NCBI RefSeq assembly: GCF_001592435.1
Contig: NZ_CP014750.1
Location: forward strand, 1,488,001 to 1,552,000
Direction of reading: 5' to 3'
Source of the DNA: Thermococcus peptonophilus
Lineage (GTDB): Archaea; Methanobacteriota_B; Thermococci; Thermococcales; Thermococcaceae
DNA length: 64,000 bases
Part shown: positions 25,780-35,590 of the stretch, piece by piece
Position numbering within the stretch: position 1 is the first letter of the stretch
Layout of the letters: each line of letters opens with the position of its first letter
The notes under the pieces: model-generated
Database searches by the model: none
What the model was told of the DNA's origin: nothing
What the model saw: only the letters and a program-made list of their open reading frames with translations
Translations under genes and position numbers: made by a program

Positions 25780-26526
25780 ATGTGGGAGCGCGATAGGATT
25801 ATCGTCCTCGGACACAGGGGGTACATGAGCGACTATCCCGAAAACACCCTTCTCTCCTTCAGGAAGGCGGTCGGGGCAGGTGCGGACGGCATAGAGCTGG
25901 ACGTCTGGCTTACAAAGGACGGGCGCGTAGTGGTGATGCACGACGAGACCATAGACCGGACGAGTAACATGAAGGGCAGGCAGAAAGACATGACCCTCGA
26001 AGAACTCAAGAAAGCGGATGTTGGACAGGGTGAGAGAATCCCGACTCTTGAAGAGGTCTTTGAGGCCATTCCGAAGGATGCGCTTGTGAACGTTGAGGTG
26101 AAGGACAGAGACGCCGCCCGCGAGGTTGCTAAAATCGTCGCCGAGAACAACCCCGATAGGGTAATGATATCATCCTTCGATATAGATGCCCTCCGCGAGT
26201 ACAGAAAGTACGACGATGAGACAACAATGGGCCTCCTCATAGACCGCGAGGAGGTAGTGCCTCTAATCCCGAAGCTCAAGGACGAGCTCAACCTCTGGTC
26301 GGTGAACGTCCCCATGGAAGCAATTCCCATAATCGGGCTTGAAAAAACCTTCCAGGCAATTCAGTGGGCCCGTTCTCTGGGCCTGAAGGTTGTCCTGTGG
26401 ACTGAAAACGACGTTCTGTTTTACAAGGACGACAACCTCGCCAAGCTGAAGGGGCTCTTTGAAGTGGTCATAGCGAACGACGTGGTGAGGATGATAGAGT
26501 ATCTCAAAAAGCTAGGACTTAGATGA
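25780..26526 (+). CDS. glycerophosphodiester phosphodiesterase
   Basis: A 248-residue GDPD starting [20 protein letters not shown], with PENT, IELDVW and [13 protein letters not shown] motifs intact. It is the canonical member of the pair. ATG 25780 is preferred to 25753 because it gives the family N-terminus and follows GAGGCGG. Product glycerol 3-phosphate would feed the dehydrogenase encoded downstream. Confidence 0.9.
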   Translation: MWERDRIIVLGHRGYMSDYPENTLLSFRKAVGAGADGIELDVWLTKDGRVVVMHDETIDRTSNMKGRQKDMTLEELKKADVGQGERIPTLEEVFEAIPKDALVNVEVKDRDAAREVAKIVAENNPDRVMISSFDIDALREYRKYDDETTMGLLIDREEVVPLIPKLKDELNLWSVNVPMEAIPIIGLEKTFQAIQWARSLGLKVVLWTENDVLFYKDDNLAKLKGLFEVVIANDVVRMIEYLKKLGLR

Positions 26527-26571
26527 GCAAGTCTAATAAGTCCCCTTTTCTCTATTCTCCTTAGGTGAGGC

Positions 26572-28062
26572 ATGGTGGAGAAGTTCATACTTTCTCTCGA
26601 TGAGGGCACAACTTCTGCCAGGGCGATAATCTTCGACAGGGAGAGCAACATCCACGGTATGGGCCAGTACGAGTTTCCACAGCACTATCCAAAGCCAGGA
26701 TGGGTCGAGCACAACCCCGAGGAGATATGGGATGCCCAGATTCGGGCGATAAAGACCGCGATCGAGAAGGCTAAAATCGAGCCGAACCAGATAGCGGCGA
26801 TAGGAGTTACCAACCAGCGCGAGACGACGCTCGTGTGGGACAAAGAAGGAAGGCCACTCTACAACGCAATAGTCTGGCAGTGCAGAAGAACAGCAGAGAT
26901 GATAGAAGACATCAAGAGGGAATACGGGACGATGATCAAGGAGAAAACCGGTCTCGTTCCCGATGCCTACTTCTCTGCCTCAAAGCTCAAGTGGCTCCTC
27001 GACAATGTTCCAGGCCTTCGAGAAAAAGCTGAGAAGGGCGAGGTAATGTTTGGAACGGTTGATACTTTCCTTATCTATCGCCTTACTGGAGAGCACGTTA
27101 CTGACTACTCCAACGCTTCAAGGACGATGCTCTTCAACATCAAAAAGCTCGAATGGGACGAGGAACTCCTTGAGCTCTTCAACATTCCTGAGAGCGTCCT
27201 TCCCGAGGTCAGGGAGTCGAGTGAGATCTACGGCTTCACGAAAAGGGAAATTCTCGGCGCTGAGATCCCGGTGAGCGGTGACGCTGGCGACCAGCAGGCG
27301 GCCCTCTTCGGCCAGGCGGCCTTCGAGACGGGAATGGTTAAGGCCACCTACGGGACGGGGAGCTTTATCTTGGCCAACACCGGCAAGATGGTCCGCTATT
27401 CCGAAAACCTTCTAACTACCATAGCATGGGGTCTTAACGGGAGGGTAAACTACGCCCTAGAGGGGAGCATCTTCGTTACAGGTGCCGCTGTCCAGTGGCT
27501 CAGAGACGGAATAAAGATAATCAAACACGCCTCAGAAACAGAGGAACTCGCTAAAAAACTCGCGAGTAACGAAGGTGTGTACTTTGTTCCCGCCTTTGTG
27601 GGTCTCGGTGCGCCTTACTGGGACCAGTTTGCCCGCGGTCTGATAATCGGAATAACTCGCGGCACTGGTAGGGAGCACCTCGCAAGGGCGACGCTTGAAG
27701 CCATAGCTTACCTTACTCGGGATGTTGTTGAGGAAATGGAGAAGCTTGTTGGGATTAAAGACCTGCGCGTTGACGGTGGGGCCACTAAGAACGACTTCCT
27801 CATGCAGTTCCAGGCAGACATCCTGAACAGGAGAGTCATCAGACCCGTCGTTAAGGAGACAACAGCCCTTGGAGCAGCTTACCTCGCCGGACTCGCAGTA
27901 GGTTACTGGGACAGTGTTGAGGAGATAGCCGAGCTGTGGAAAGCTGAGAAAGTGTTTGAGCCGAACATGGACGAAGAAACAAGGGAAAGGCTCTACCGCG
28001 GGTGGAAAGAAGCAGTGAAGAGGGCCAGGGGATGGGCAAAGGTCGTTGAAGCTACCTCCTGA
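26572..28062 (+). CDS. glpK: glycerol kinase
   Basis: A 496-residue FGGY kinase starting [20 protein letters not shown], with the ATP site GTTSARA and [14 protein letters not shown] near residue 240. It phosphorylates glycerol to sn-glycerol 3-phosphate, for degradation or for archaeal lipid precursors. AGGTGAG lies 5 bases upstream. It sits between the GDPD genes and the glycerol 3-phosphate dehydrogenase genes. Confidence 0.96.
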   Translation: MVEKFILSLDEGTTSARAIIFDRESNIHGMGQYEFPQHYPKPGWVEHNPEEIWDAQIRAIKTAIEKAKIEPNQIAAIGVTNQRETTLVWDKEGRPLYNAIVWQCRRTAEMIEDIKREYGTMIKEKTGLVPDAYFSASKLKWLLDNVPGLREKAEKGEVMFGTVDTFLIYRLTGEHVTDYSNASRTMLFNIKKLEWDEELLELFNIPESVLPEVRESSEIYGFTKREILGAEIPVSGDAGDQQAALFGQAAFETGMVKATYGTGSFILANTGKMVRYSENLLTTIAWGLNGRVNYALEGSIFVTGAAVQWLRDGIKIIKHASETEELAKKLASNEGVYFVPAFVGLGAPYWDQFARGLIIGITRGTGREHLARATLEAIAYLTRDVVEEMEKLVGIKDLRVDGGATKNDFLMQFQADILNRRVIRPVVKETTALGAAYLAGLAVGYWDSVEEIAELWKAEKVFEPNMDEETRERLYRGWKEAVKRARGWAKVVEATS

Positions 28063-28160
28063 ATGTGCTAAGTTATTCATTGGAATGGTGTTCTCCTCTG
28101 TTCTTCCCTTTTGTGCCTGAAAACGTTCTTTAACCCTCTCTAAGTGAAACTAAAGGTTAA

Positions 28161-28174
28161 GGAAAGCTTTAAAA
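28161..28174 (+). promoter_or_regulatory. promoter of the glycerol 3-phosphate dehydrogenase operon
   Basis: GGAAAGCTTTAAAA is a good BRE/TATA pair 41 bases before the ATG at 28215. GGAGGTG at 28203-28209 is the ribosome binding site. Confidence 0.65.
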
Positions 28175-28214
28175 CCTGAAAATCCGTTCCTCCTTTTAGT
28201 TTGGAGGTGTGAGC

Positions 28215-29702
28215 ATGAAGACCAAGGTTGTCATCATCGGTGCTGGAATAAGTGGTGCTAGCATAGCGCGCGTCTTGAGCAAATACGAGAACCTTGAGGT
28301 TCATCTCATTGAGAAAGCCCCTGACGTCGGGTGGGGCGTGAGCAAGGCGAACACAGCTTTGATACATGGCGGCTACGACGATGACCCGGACAAGTACCCA
28401 ATGAGGGCAAAGTTATGCATTAGGGGAAACCGTCTCTGGCACCAGTGGGTGAAGGAGCTCCAGATTCCCCACGTCTGGAACGGGGCTTTGATAGTTGCTA
28501 CGAAGGAAGAGGACTTCGACGAGCTTGAGAAGCTTCTGGAGCGCGGACGGAGAAACGGTGTTCCCGAGATGCGTATTGTTGAGGGGGATGAGCTCTTCCG
28601 TCTCGAACCGGGCCTGACGAGGGAGGCAATAGGCGCCCTGTGGGTTCCAATAGTTGGGCAGATAAGCCCCATCCCGGCAGTTATAGCCCTTGTTGAGAAT
28701 GCAGTTGAGAATGGTGTTAAAACCCACCTTGAGACAGAAGTTAGGGGCATAAAGGTTGAGAATGGTGAAGTTAAGGGCGTTGAGACAAACCACGGCTTCA
28801 TTGAGGCAGACATTGTAATAAATGCCGCCGGTCTCTACGCCGACGAAATTGCCAGAATGGCTGGAATAGAGTACTTTGAGATACACCCGAGGAAGGGAGA
28901 GTATTACCTCTTTGACGACGATGTTCCGGGTCCGAGGAGGGTTCTCTTCCCAACACCGACGCCCATAAGCAAGGGAATAGTTGTTACCACTGAGATAAGC
29001 GGTCATTTAATGATAGGGCCAAACGCACAAGATTTGCCACCAGAGGAAAAGGACAACCTTGCCACGACGGAGGAAGGGCTTAGAGAAGTCTGGGAAGGTG
29101 CTAAAAAGCTCTGGCCAAACCTCCCGCCGAAGAGCAAGGTGATAAGGACTTTTGCAGGTTTGAGGCCTGAGCCCACCGGAGGAGACTTTATAATCAAGGC
29201 AGAAGAGATTTGGGGCTTCATAAACGTCGCGGGTATACGTTCGCCTGGTTTAACGAGCGCTCCCGCCATAGCCTACGAGGTCAGGGACATCATACAGCGC
29301 GACCTCGGGATAAAACTCGTTGAGAAAGAGAAGTGGAACCCATACAGGAAGGAGATAACGCACTTCTTCATGCTCCCACCGGAGAGAGCGAATGAGCTGA
29401 TAAAGAAGAATCCCTCTTACGGAAAGATAGTGTGCAGGTGCAACAACGTCAGCGAGGGAGACATCCTTGAGGCCATTGAGAGGATGAAATTCATAGGCGT
29501 TAAGACTCCGAGCGTTGACTCCGTCAAGTTCAGGACTAAAGCAACAACCGGAACCTGCCAGGGAAGTTTCTGCAGGCCCAAGATCGTTCAGCTTTTGGCC
29601 AGGGAATACGGCGTCGAGCCCTGGAAGATAACCCTCAAGGGAAGGGGGAGCGAGATTGGGATAGGCGACGTTAAGACCTTCCTCAGGGGGGAGGACGCAT
29701 GA
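28215..29702 (+). CDS. glycerol-3-phosphate dehydrogenase, GlpA-like, with BFD-type [2Fe-2S] domain
   Basis: A 495-residue FAD protein. The Rossmann motif VVIIGAGISGASIA is at residues 5-18, and the DAO fold runs to about residue 370. The C-terminal BFD-like domain holds four cysteines in CRCNNVSEGD (near 409) and GTCQGSFC (near 448). It oxidises glycerol 3-phosphate to dihydroxyacetone phosphate. It has no membrane segment. The next two genes overlap head to tail, so the three products probably form one complex. Confidence 0.88.
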   Translation: MKTKVVIIGAGISGASIARVLSKYENLEVHLIEKAPDVGWGVSKANTALIHGGYDDDPDKYPMRAKLCIRGNRLWHQWVKELQIPHVWNGALIVATKEEDFDELEKLLERGRRNGVPEMRIVEGDELFRLEPGLTREAIGALWVPIVGQISPIPAVIALVENAVENGVKTHLETEVRGIKVENGEVKGVETNHGFIEADIVINAAGLYADEIARMAGIEYFEIHPRKGEYYLFDDDVPGPRRVLFPTPTPISKGIVVTTEISGHLMIGPNAQDLPPEEKDNLATTEEGLREVWEGAKKLWPNLPPKSKVIRTFAGLRPEPTGGDFIIKAEEIWGFINVAGIRSPGLTSAPAIAYEVRDIIQRDLGIKLVEKEKWNPYRKEITHFFMLPPERANELIKKNPSYGKIVCRCNNVSEGDILEAIERMKFIGVKTPSVDSVKFRTKATTGTCQGSFCRPKIVQLLAREYGVEPWKITLKGRGSEIGIGDVKTFLRGEDA

Positions 29703-30967
29703 TGGAGCCGATGCCGCAGATACCAATTCTCTCCTATGACGTTGTTGTCATCGGCGGCGGGCCAGCGGGAATGGCGGCTGCCATAAAGGCGAGGGAACTT
29801 GGACTCAACGTTCTCCTCCTCGACGAGAACGATTATCTGGGCGGAATCCTCCCGCAGTGCATACACCCAGGCTTTGGCCTCCACTACTTCAAAGAGGAGC
29901 TTACAGGCCCGGAGTTCGCATCGAGACTTGCGAAGCGTCTCGTAGAGCTTGGCGTTGAGTACCGGACAGCGGCGAGAGTACTTGAGATAAAGAACTACTC
30001 CGACCTTGAGAAGGTGGTGATATTTACCTCGCCCACTGGAGTCTATCAGGTCTGGGCGAAGGCTATCATCTACGCTGCAGGCGCGAGAGAGAGACACGCC
30101 TTTGAAATCGGCATAGTCGGAGACCGTGTTGCTGGAATCTACACGGCTGGAGAGGCACAAACTCTCATGGACATCTACGGTGTCCTTCCCGGCAAAGAGA
30201 TCGTCATCGTCGGCTCTGGCGACGTTGGCCTAATAATGGCGCGCCGCTTTGCCCTCGAAGGTGCGAAGGTAAAAGCAGTTGTTGAGCTTATGCCCTACCC
30301 CGGTGGTCTTGCGAGGAACGTGATGATACTGAGGGATTTCAACATCCCGCTTTACCTGAGCCACAAGGTAGTTGAAGTCCGCGGAAAGGGTAGAGTTCAG
30401 AGGGTCAAGGTAGTCAAGGTGGATGAGAACCTCAACGAAGTTCCCGGAAGCGAGTTCTGGATCGAGGCGGACACGCTCGTGATCTCAGCTGGATTAGTCC
30501 CGAACGTCAAGAAGCTCAAGAAGATTGGCGTCGAGATAGACCCAGCTACCGGTGGCCCGGTTGTGAACGACAGGCTCGAGACGACCGTTCCTGGAATTTT
30601 TGTTGCCGGAAACGCCCTTCTCATAAACGACCTCGTGGATTATGTTGCAGAACAGGGAGAGCTTGCTGCTGAAGGTGCCAAGGAGTTTATCGAAAACGGT
30701 GGGATCGAGAGCAAGAAGTGGGTGAAAGTTAAGAAGGGTCAGAACGTCCGGCTGATAGCTCCTCACTACCTCAGCGGCGACCACGATGTTTACCTGTACC
30801 TACGCGTTGCCAGGCCTATGGAGAACGTTGAGCTTAGGATTCCTGGGATTGGAAAGAAGCTTAGGCTCCCAGTTGTCAAACCCGCCGAGATGATACGGCT
30901 GAAGCTGAGGGCGAAGGAAATTCAGAAAGCCAGCGAAAAGCTCACCGTTGAGGTGGTGAGAGCATGA
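29699..30967 (+). CDS. FAD/NAD(P)-dependent oxidoreductase subunit of the G3P dehydrogenase
   Basis: A 422-residue two-dinucleotide-binding-domain protein: FAD motif VVVIGGGPAGMAAAIKA near residue 15, a second GSGDVGLIMARRFA near 173, and a C-terminal FAD site GIFVAGNAL near 298. QCIHPGFG near residue 58 is conserved in the GlpB-like/HcnB-like subunits often paired with GlpA-like proteins. Start ATG 29699 overlaps the preceding stop; ATG 29702 is equally possible. It probably carries electrons to NAD(P) or another acceptor. Confidence 0.85.
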   Translation: MMEPMPQIPILSYDVVVIGGGPAGMAAAIKARELGLNVLLLDENDYLGGILPQCIHPGFGLHYFKEELTGPEFASRLAKRLVELGVEYRTAARVLEIKNYSDLEKVVIFTSPTGVYQVWAKAIIYAAGARERHAFEIGIVGDRVAGIYTAGEAQTLMDIYGVLPGKEIVIVGSGDVGLIMARRFALEGAKVKAVVELMPYPGGLARNVMILRDFNIPLYLSHKVVEVRGKGRVQRVKVVKVDENLNEVPGSEFWIEADTLVISAGLVPNVKKLKKIGVEIDPATGGPVVNDRLETTVPGIFVAGNALLINDLVDYVAEQGELAAEGAKEFIENGGIESKKWVKVKKGQNVRLIAPHYLSGDHDVYLYLRVARPMENVELRIPGIGKKLRLPVVKPAEMIRLKLRAKEIQKASEKLTVEVVRA

Positions 30968-31308
30968 TATACCGCTTTACTTGTATTGTCTGCCCCCTTG
31001 GATGCTCCATTGAAGTTGAGGTCGAGAACGGCGAGGTCAAAGAGGTCAGGGGATATAAGTGTCCTAGGGGAATGGAGTGGGCAGTTCAGGAGGTTATCAG
31101 TCCAAAAAGGGTTGTCATGACCGTCATTCCCGTTGAGGGGGGTGCTCTCCCTACGGTGAGCGTCAAAACTGCCGAGCCAGTTCCAAAGGAGAAGATCCCA
31201 GAGCTGATGAGGTTCTTGGCAAAGCTGAAGCTCAAGGCCCCTGTGAACGTTGGCCAGGTGGTTGCGGAGTGGGAGGGAATAAAAATAGTGGCCACGAGGG
31301 GGGCTTAA
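30964..31308 (+). CDS. DUF1667 cysteine-rich protein
   Basis: A 114-residue protein whose N-terminal half has four cysteines, CIVCPLGC (residues 7-14) and KCPRG (near 33), suggesting bound metal or an Fe-S cluster. DUF1667 genes usually accompany GlpA/GlpB-like dehydrogenases, and here the start overlaps the preceding stop in an ATGA arrangement. A role as third, electron-transfer subunit is inference. Confidence 0.8.
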   Translation: MIYRFTCIVCPLGCSIEVEVENGEVKEVRGYKCPRGMEWAVQEVISPKRVVMTVIPVEGGALPTVSVKTAEPVPKEKIPELMRFLAKLKLKAPVNVGQVVAEWEGIKIVATRGA

Positions 31309-31314
31309 CCCCTC

Positions 31315-32118
31315 TCATCCAAATACTTCCTCAAAGTTCCCAGCGCTTTTTATTCCCTCCGGAGTTGATATGTTGACGGGCCTGTTTATGTCCGAAAGGA
31401 TCGTTGAATCGTGAATTACCTCGCGCACTGTTACAGGTTCTTGGGGGGATATATCAAAGGTTATTGTCAGGTTCATGTAGGTCTCAATAAACGTCGGAGT
31501 CCCATCGCTTCTGAAGTGGACTTCGACCCACCCAGTGTTCGTGTTGACCGTTATATTATCAGAGAGGGGACCCCACATTTCATTTAGGTATGCGCTCTGG
31601 TTAGTTGCATTGACGAATTCCCAGAACGTCACGTTAACGCGAAAGGCATACTCCTCGCCAAGCTTTTTGAACGTCACGTTTTTTTCTTGGAGGAGCTTTT
31701 CTATATAACCAACGTTTAGGGAACCTTTAGCTTTGTCATAGAGATCGTTGTTTGAGGGGACGAGGTACCACTTGCCGTCAATCTTAAAATATACATTGGA
31801 ACCATTAGCGAAGTATGGCCAGTTCATGCTGATGTTCATTCCCATAGTGCGAGTGGTCACGCTCATATTGCCAACTTCAATGCCGGCACTTTTATTGAAG
31901 ACTCCTCTCGCATTACCTGACATCATTACGTTGAGTGTCTTATTGGTGTTAGGGTCATATACATTCATGTTCATGGAGAAGCTTTCGTTGTAGTGGGCAG
32001 TCTCTATGTTCTGAATGGCCGTTAGTACCTTCTCCTTAGTTAGTCCTGCCTTTTCTCCAATGCATCCGCTTGCAATTGCCAACATCCCGAGGAGGAGTAC
32101 TGCAATAATTTTTCTCAT
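31315..32118 (-). CDS. secreted lipoprotein of unknown function
   Basis: 267 residues. A signal peptide MRKIIAVLLLGMLAIASGC ends in a lipobox (ASGC), so it is probably lipid-anchored outside. The body is rich in N-glycosylation sequons (NES, NKT, NMS, NGS and more) and beta-strand-like. A start at 32151 is rejected because GGAGGT lies upstream of ATG 32118. The gene converges on DUF1667 with a 6-base gap. A similar but distinct surface protein is encoded next. No function assigned. Confidence 0.7.
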   Translation of the reverse strand: MRKIIAVLLLGMLAIASGCIGEKAGLTKEKVLTAIQNIETAHYNESFSMNMNVYDPNTNKTLNVMMSGNARGVFNKSAGIEVGNMSVTTRTMGMNISMNWPYFANGSNVYFKIDGKWYLVPSNNDLYDKAKGSLNVGYIEKLLQEKNVTFKKLGEEYAFRVNVTFWEFVNATNQSAYLNEMWGPLSDNITVNTNTGWVEVHFRSDGTPTFIETYMNLTITFDISPQEPVTVREVIHDSTILSDINRPVNISTPEGIKSAGNFEEVFG

Positions 32119-32284
32119 GTTGTTACCTCCTAAAGTTGTTGTCAAGAACACATAGAATAGATGTTTAAATACTTTTCGAAGTTTTTATTATAACATCCCG
32201 CCTGGTTTAAAATGTTGAACAGGGACACGGAAAAGAAACAAAAGAACTGGATTATTCATTGTGAGACAATAACAAAACAAACAA

Positions 32285-32947
32285 TTACCTGAGTACCTTC
32301 TTAAACCATTCTGGTTTCCTGCACTCCTCTCTGATAATGGCGATAATTGTCCGCTTTTCAGTTTGTCTGCCCTGTGTTCCCACTTCCACGTTGAACATAA
32401 GTCTGGTGACTCTTTCACCATCCCAGAAGACTGTGACCGTACCGTTCATCTCGATGTTTAGGCTTGGGGGCACTGTTATATCAAAGGTATACGTAATGTT
32501 GTTCTTGCCCTTTTCTACAAGTTTCCCAGCCCCCACAGCTTGGAGGCCTATTTTAACGGGATCGACTGATAAAGACAGAGCCTTTCCATCCTTCGAGAGA
32601 GTTATGTTAACGTCCTTTGTTGTCTCGTTCGTTATGATGCGCTCCTTCAGCGTGTTGTTGATAATAACGGCGTACCAGTGCAGTCCGGAGCGCTGACCCT
32701 CGAAGTAGTACGTCCCATAAATTCTGCCTCCATTTATTGTGGACTCTGTGGTCTCGTTCCCGATGGTGGTGGTGATGTTTTCCTGATATGAATAGCAGTC
32801 TAGCCCCCCAAGGTATGCTAGAATTTGGGCTCTGGTGGTATCTATCTCGGGGGAGTGTTCTTTGGCTCTAGTAGTGGTGTAGAGATACCCTCCGAGGATC
32901 ACTAAGCCGATTATGAGAACTGCTAGAACCACTCGTGAGCCTTTCAT
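32285..32947 (-). CDS. membrane-anchored extracellular protein of unknown function
   Basis: 220 residues with an N-terminal membrane anchor (about 5-24, no lipobox) and an outside domain with many sequons (NIT, NET, NNT). It has the same general style as the lipoprotein encoded downstream and may share its fold. A run of genes from 33900 down to 32285 has short gaps and may be one operon. Confidence 0.65.
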   Translation of the reverse strand: MKGSRVVLAVLIIGLVILGGYLYTTTRAKEHSPEIDTTRAQILAYLGGLDCYSYQENITTTIGNETTESTINGGRIYGTYYFEGQRSGLHWYAVIINNTLKERIITNETTKDVNITLSKDGKALSLSVDPVKIGLQAVGAGKLVEKGKNNITYTFDITVPPSLNIEMNGTVTVFWDGERVTRLMFNVEVGTQGRQTEKRTIIAIIREECRKPEWFKKVLR

Positions 32948-32962
32948 CCTGGATCACCCCTT

Positions 32963-33184
32963 TCATTCGCTGATCAGTGCCGCAAACTTCTGCAGGAATA
33001 TTCTGAGGTCTGTTTTGAACGGCTCATCGGCCCGCTCCATTTCCTCGTTGATGAGTTCAATAAAGTTTTTTTCATCCGTAGACTCTTCCCACAGTTTTTC
33101 AACCAGTTCTTTAAGCCTGTCCCAGTATTCGACGTAAGGCCTCGCTTCAAATAGGGCATCATCCAGGATGTTCTTCCCTTTCAT
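32963..33184 (-). CDS. small acidic helical protein of unknown function
   Basis: 73 residues, mostly charged helices (EYWDRLKELVEKLWEESTDE). Its ATG overlaps the stop of the PrsW-like gene (CAATGAAAG), so it is translated with it. Not recognised; a partner or regulator of the protease is speculation. Confidence 0.65.
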   Translation of the reverse strand: MKGKNILDDALFEARPYVEYWDRLKELVEKLWEESTDEKNFIELINEEMERADEPFKTDLRIFLQKFAALISE

Positions 33185-33885
33185 TGCATTCCCCTCCTGA
33201 ATAGGTAGTACCAGATTTTGCTTCTCTCCTCTATTTCGGCCAGCATGAGGAAGTAGCGCAGTATAGCCGCGTTGAGCAGGATCAAGAATATCAGCACTAT
33301 GTTGTATGCTGGAATTCTTGCACTCAGAAATGCAAAATAGTCCCAGATTGCGTGCAGGAGCATGGCTAAAGCTAGAAAGCTCCCCGTTGAATACGCTTTT
33401 CCCTCAGCCACCAGCCCATATCCTACACCGACTATGGCACTCCATGTGGCGTGAGCAAAGGGCGTTAGGAATGCCCTCGCTATTGTGACTCCTACTCCCC
33501 AGCCGAGTCCGTAAAGGAAGTTCTCCGTGGCGGCAAACCCAAGACCTGCCGCGACACCATAGACAAGCCCGTCCATAATGCCGTCCATCTGGCCTGCCGC
33601 GAAGGGATACCTTATTGCGAGTGCCTTTGCGGGCTCTTCAACAATTCCGGCCACTAGCGCGACGTAAAAGGCCGTTGTAGGCAGTATTGGCTTGATTATT
33701 CCCCCTACCGTGAGCACGCTCTCAAGGATGTATGCGATTCCCACCGATAGGGTGGCCCCGAGTAGAAACGTTGCCACTACGTATCTCTTCGGCTCGGGCT
33801 CATATCTGTCCTTGTGATAAAAGTACCAGAGTATGGCGAGCGCGGGGGCATAGGCGAAGAACGCGATATACGTTATAAGATTCAT
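33181..33885 (-). CDS. PrsW-family intramembrane metalloprotease
   Basis: A 234-residue protein with about seven membrane segments. Conserved PrsW motifs: VEEPAK near residue 87 (EExxK), ATENFLYG near 118, HATW near 145 and HAIWD near 180, whose glutamates and histidines form the proposed metal site. Bacterial PrsW cuts an anti-sigma factor; the archaeal target is unknown. ATG 33885 is favoured by GGAGGTCGAGGAG; ATG 33900 is possible. Confidence 0.82.
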   Translation of the reverse strand: MNLITYIAFFAYAPALAILWYFYHKDRYEPEPKRYVVATFLLGATLSVGIAYILESVLTVGGIIKPILPTTAFYVALVAGIVEEPAKALAIRYPFAAGQMDGIMDGLVYGVAAGLGFAATENFLYGLGWGVGVTIARAFLTPFAHATWSAIVGVGYGLVAEGKAYSTGSFLALAMLLHAIWDYFAFLSARIPAYNIVLIFLILLNAAILRYFLMLAEIEERSKIWYYLFRRGMQ

Positions 33886-33932
33886 CTCCTCGACCTCCAT
33901 TCTATTCTGAACTTCGGTGTTTAAACTTTTTG

Positions 33933-34610
33933 CTACAGCCTTTTTAGGGCTTCCTGCAGTTTTGATAGAGTTCCAAAGTCGAGAACTTCTTTATCCACCG
34001 GTACTAAAACCTTGAAGTCTTCCCGTCTGTACTTTAAGAAAGGAGACACAATCTCCCTCAGAACATCGTTGCCGTAGGCCCAGGGGCTGAACGCTGGCAG
34101 GGTTATTAGATGATTCCCCATTAAAAATATAGGCACTTTGATAACGGCTCCAACTTCGTCCCTCAGCCTTATTGCGGGGTGCTCGTGTCCTATTATGAAG
34201 TTTTTGCCTTCCACGAGTTTATGCCCGTGGACGAGCTTCCATTTCCCAATTTCAAGTTCATCCACGATCTCAACGCCAAGCTCCTTCAGCCAGAGAATGC
34301 CGACATCATGGTTGCCCCTCACGAGGACTACCTCAGATACCAGTGGAGATACCTCTTCGAGAAAAGCCCGGAGTTCTGTTTTTTCCCGCCACTCCGGAAC
34401 AAAGGAGTGTTTGAAGTCTCCGTTTATTATTAACCTCTTCGGCTTTTCTCTCTCCAGGAGGTTTTTCAAGCTTTTCACAACGTCGTGGAAAACCCGGGGG
34501 AGGTAGAACCCTTCTTTGGCCATTGCGATTTCGTAGCCGAGATGAACGTCCGCTATGATAATGTTCTTCCCCAGCTTCAAGGCCTTCTCTGGGAGGGGTT
34601 TTGGTTTCAT
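33933..34610 (-). CDS. calcineurin-like metallophosphoesterase (SbcD-related, TIGR00024 type)
   Basis: A 225-residue protein with all metallophosphoesterase motifs: ADVHLGYE near residue 20, NGDFKHS near 62, GNHDVG near 98, GHKL near 130 and GHEHPA near 143. It is a single-domain archaeal relative of Mre11/SbcD nucleases. Substrate unknown; nuclease activity is a family-based guess. Divergent from the gene at 34702. Confidence 0.82.
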   Translation of the reverse strand: MKPKPLPEKALKLGKNIIIADVHLGYEIAMAKEGFYLPRVFHDVVKSLKNLLEREKPKRLIINGDFKHSFVPEWREKTELRAFLEEVSPLVSEVVLVRGNHDVGILWLKELGVEIVDELEIGKWKLVHGHKLVEGKNFIIGHEHPAIRLRDEVGAVIKVPIFLMGNHLITLPAFSPWAYGNDVLREIVSPFLKYRREDFKVLVPVDKEVLDFGTLSKLQEALKRL

Positions 34611-34701
34611 GATGAAAAGTTTGCGCTTTGGCTTTTAAGTTTTGTTAGGGAAACCGAAAAGGTTTTAAATTCTGACCAATAGTTCACACAGGTGAGTAAA
34701 G

Positions 34702-34980
34702 ATGGCCTACATTGGGTTTGCTCGAAGTCCCCACAACCCGTCAAGAACCTACGAGATGATACTTGATGAACTGAAAAAGTTGGGGTTTAAAGTGATATTC
34801 TCAAAGCATCACTGGATGGGAGATGCCCCGTTTGGTCTTGTTATCGTGGAAACCAACAGAGGAGACGTCGCCATAAGATGGTCACTGGGTGATGAGTTTC
34901 GCCTTAAGCTAGAGGAAGTCGAAAAAGAAGACCATGACGAGTTTGTTGAAGATACTCTGGAGTACCTCAGCGGCGATTGA
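34702..34980 (+). CDS. hypothetical protein
   Basis: A 92-residue soluble acidic protein starting MAYIGFARSPHNPSRTYEMI. AGGTGAG lies 6 bases upstream, and a BRE/TATA-like CCGAAAAGGTTTTAAATT at about 34650-34670 supports expression. Its last 14 bases overlap the end of the convergent gene. No family recognised. Confidence 0.6.
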   Translation: MAYIGFARSPHNPSRTYEMILDELKKLGFKVIFSKHHWMGDAPFGLVIVETNRGDVAIRWSLGDEFRLKLEEVEKEDHDEFVEDTLEYLSGD

Positions 34981-35548
34981 CTAAATGGATTCCAGTCGAG
35001 TTTGTTATTTTCTCCAGTTCTTCGAGTGGCATCAGCATGTAGTTGTTGCTCAAAGAAGGAGCCTTATATCCAACGTACGAGCCATTTATGAACATCCAGT
35101 CGCCAATCTGGCGGAAGTATATGTATCCATCGTTTGTCGAAGTTGTTCCGACCCAGACGTCTATGGTTAGCGTGTTGGGGGGTTCTGTGAAGTTTGCAGT
35201 GAGATACCCATATGTCAGCTCTCCACTGCACTCGAACGAAGGCATTTCTTCCGAGGGGTTAATTACCCGGAATGCTTTAGAATCCATTTCATAAACAATA
35301 AGCTTCCCCGGAGGGGTGTAGTTGTAAACGTAAGCCACTGCACAGTCAGTTAGTATTCTGTCTTCAACTTTAAACTGCCACGTTCCGTTGGGGGCAGTGG
35401 TTCCGAGGTAAACGGCTGTTACATTTAGTCCTTCTGACTTTATGCTCTCGGATATCTTGTTTATCCAAGGAGTAGTTGATAAAACCATAATCACCACAAA
35501 CAGCACCAGCAGGAGGACTACCACTTTGTTTTTCAAAGGATTGGTCAT
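34967..35548 (-). CDS. membrane-anchored extracellular protein of unknown function
   Basis: About 193 residues: an N-terminal anchor helix (about 9-25), then an outside domain with sequons (NVT, NGT, NFT) and three cysteines. ATG 35548 is better placed than 35554 relative to GGGAGATG. No homology recognised. It lies next to the HAD and DOMON genes in the same direction. Confidence 0.6.
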   Translation of the reverse strand: MTNPLKNKVVVLLLVLFVVIMVLSTTPWINKISESIKSEGLNVTAVYLGTTAPNGTWQFKVEDRILTDCAVAYVYNYTPPGKLIVYEMDSKAFRVINPSEEMPSFECSGELTYGYLTANFTEPPNTLTIDVWVGTTSTNDGYIYFRQIGDWMFINGSYVGYKAPSLSNNYMLMPLEELEKITNSTGIHLVNRR

Positions 35549-35590
35549 GGTCATCTCCCAAGTGACTAAGGAGAAAGAGAATAAAATACT

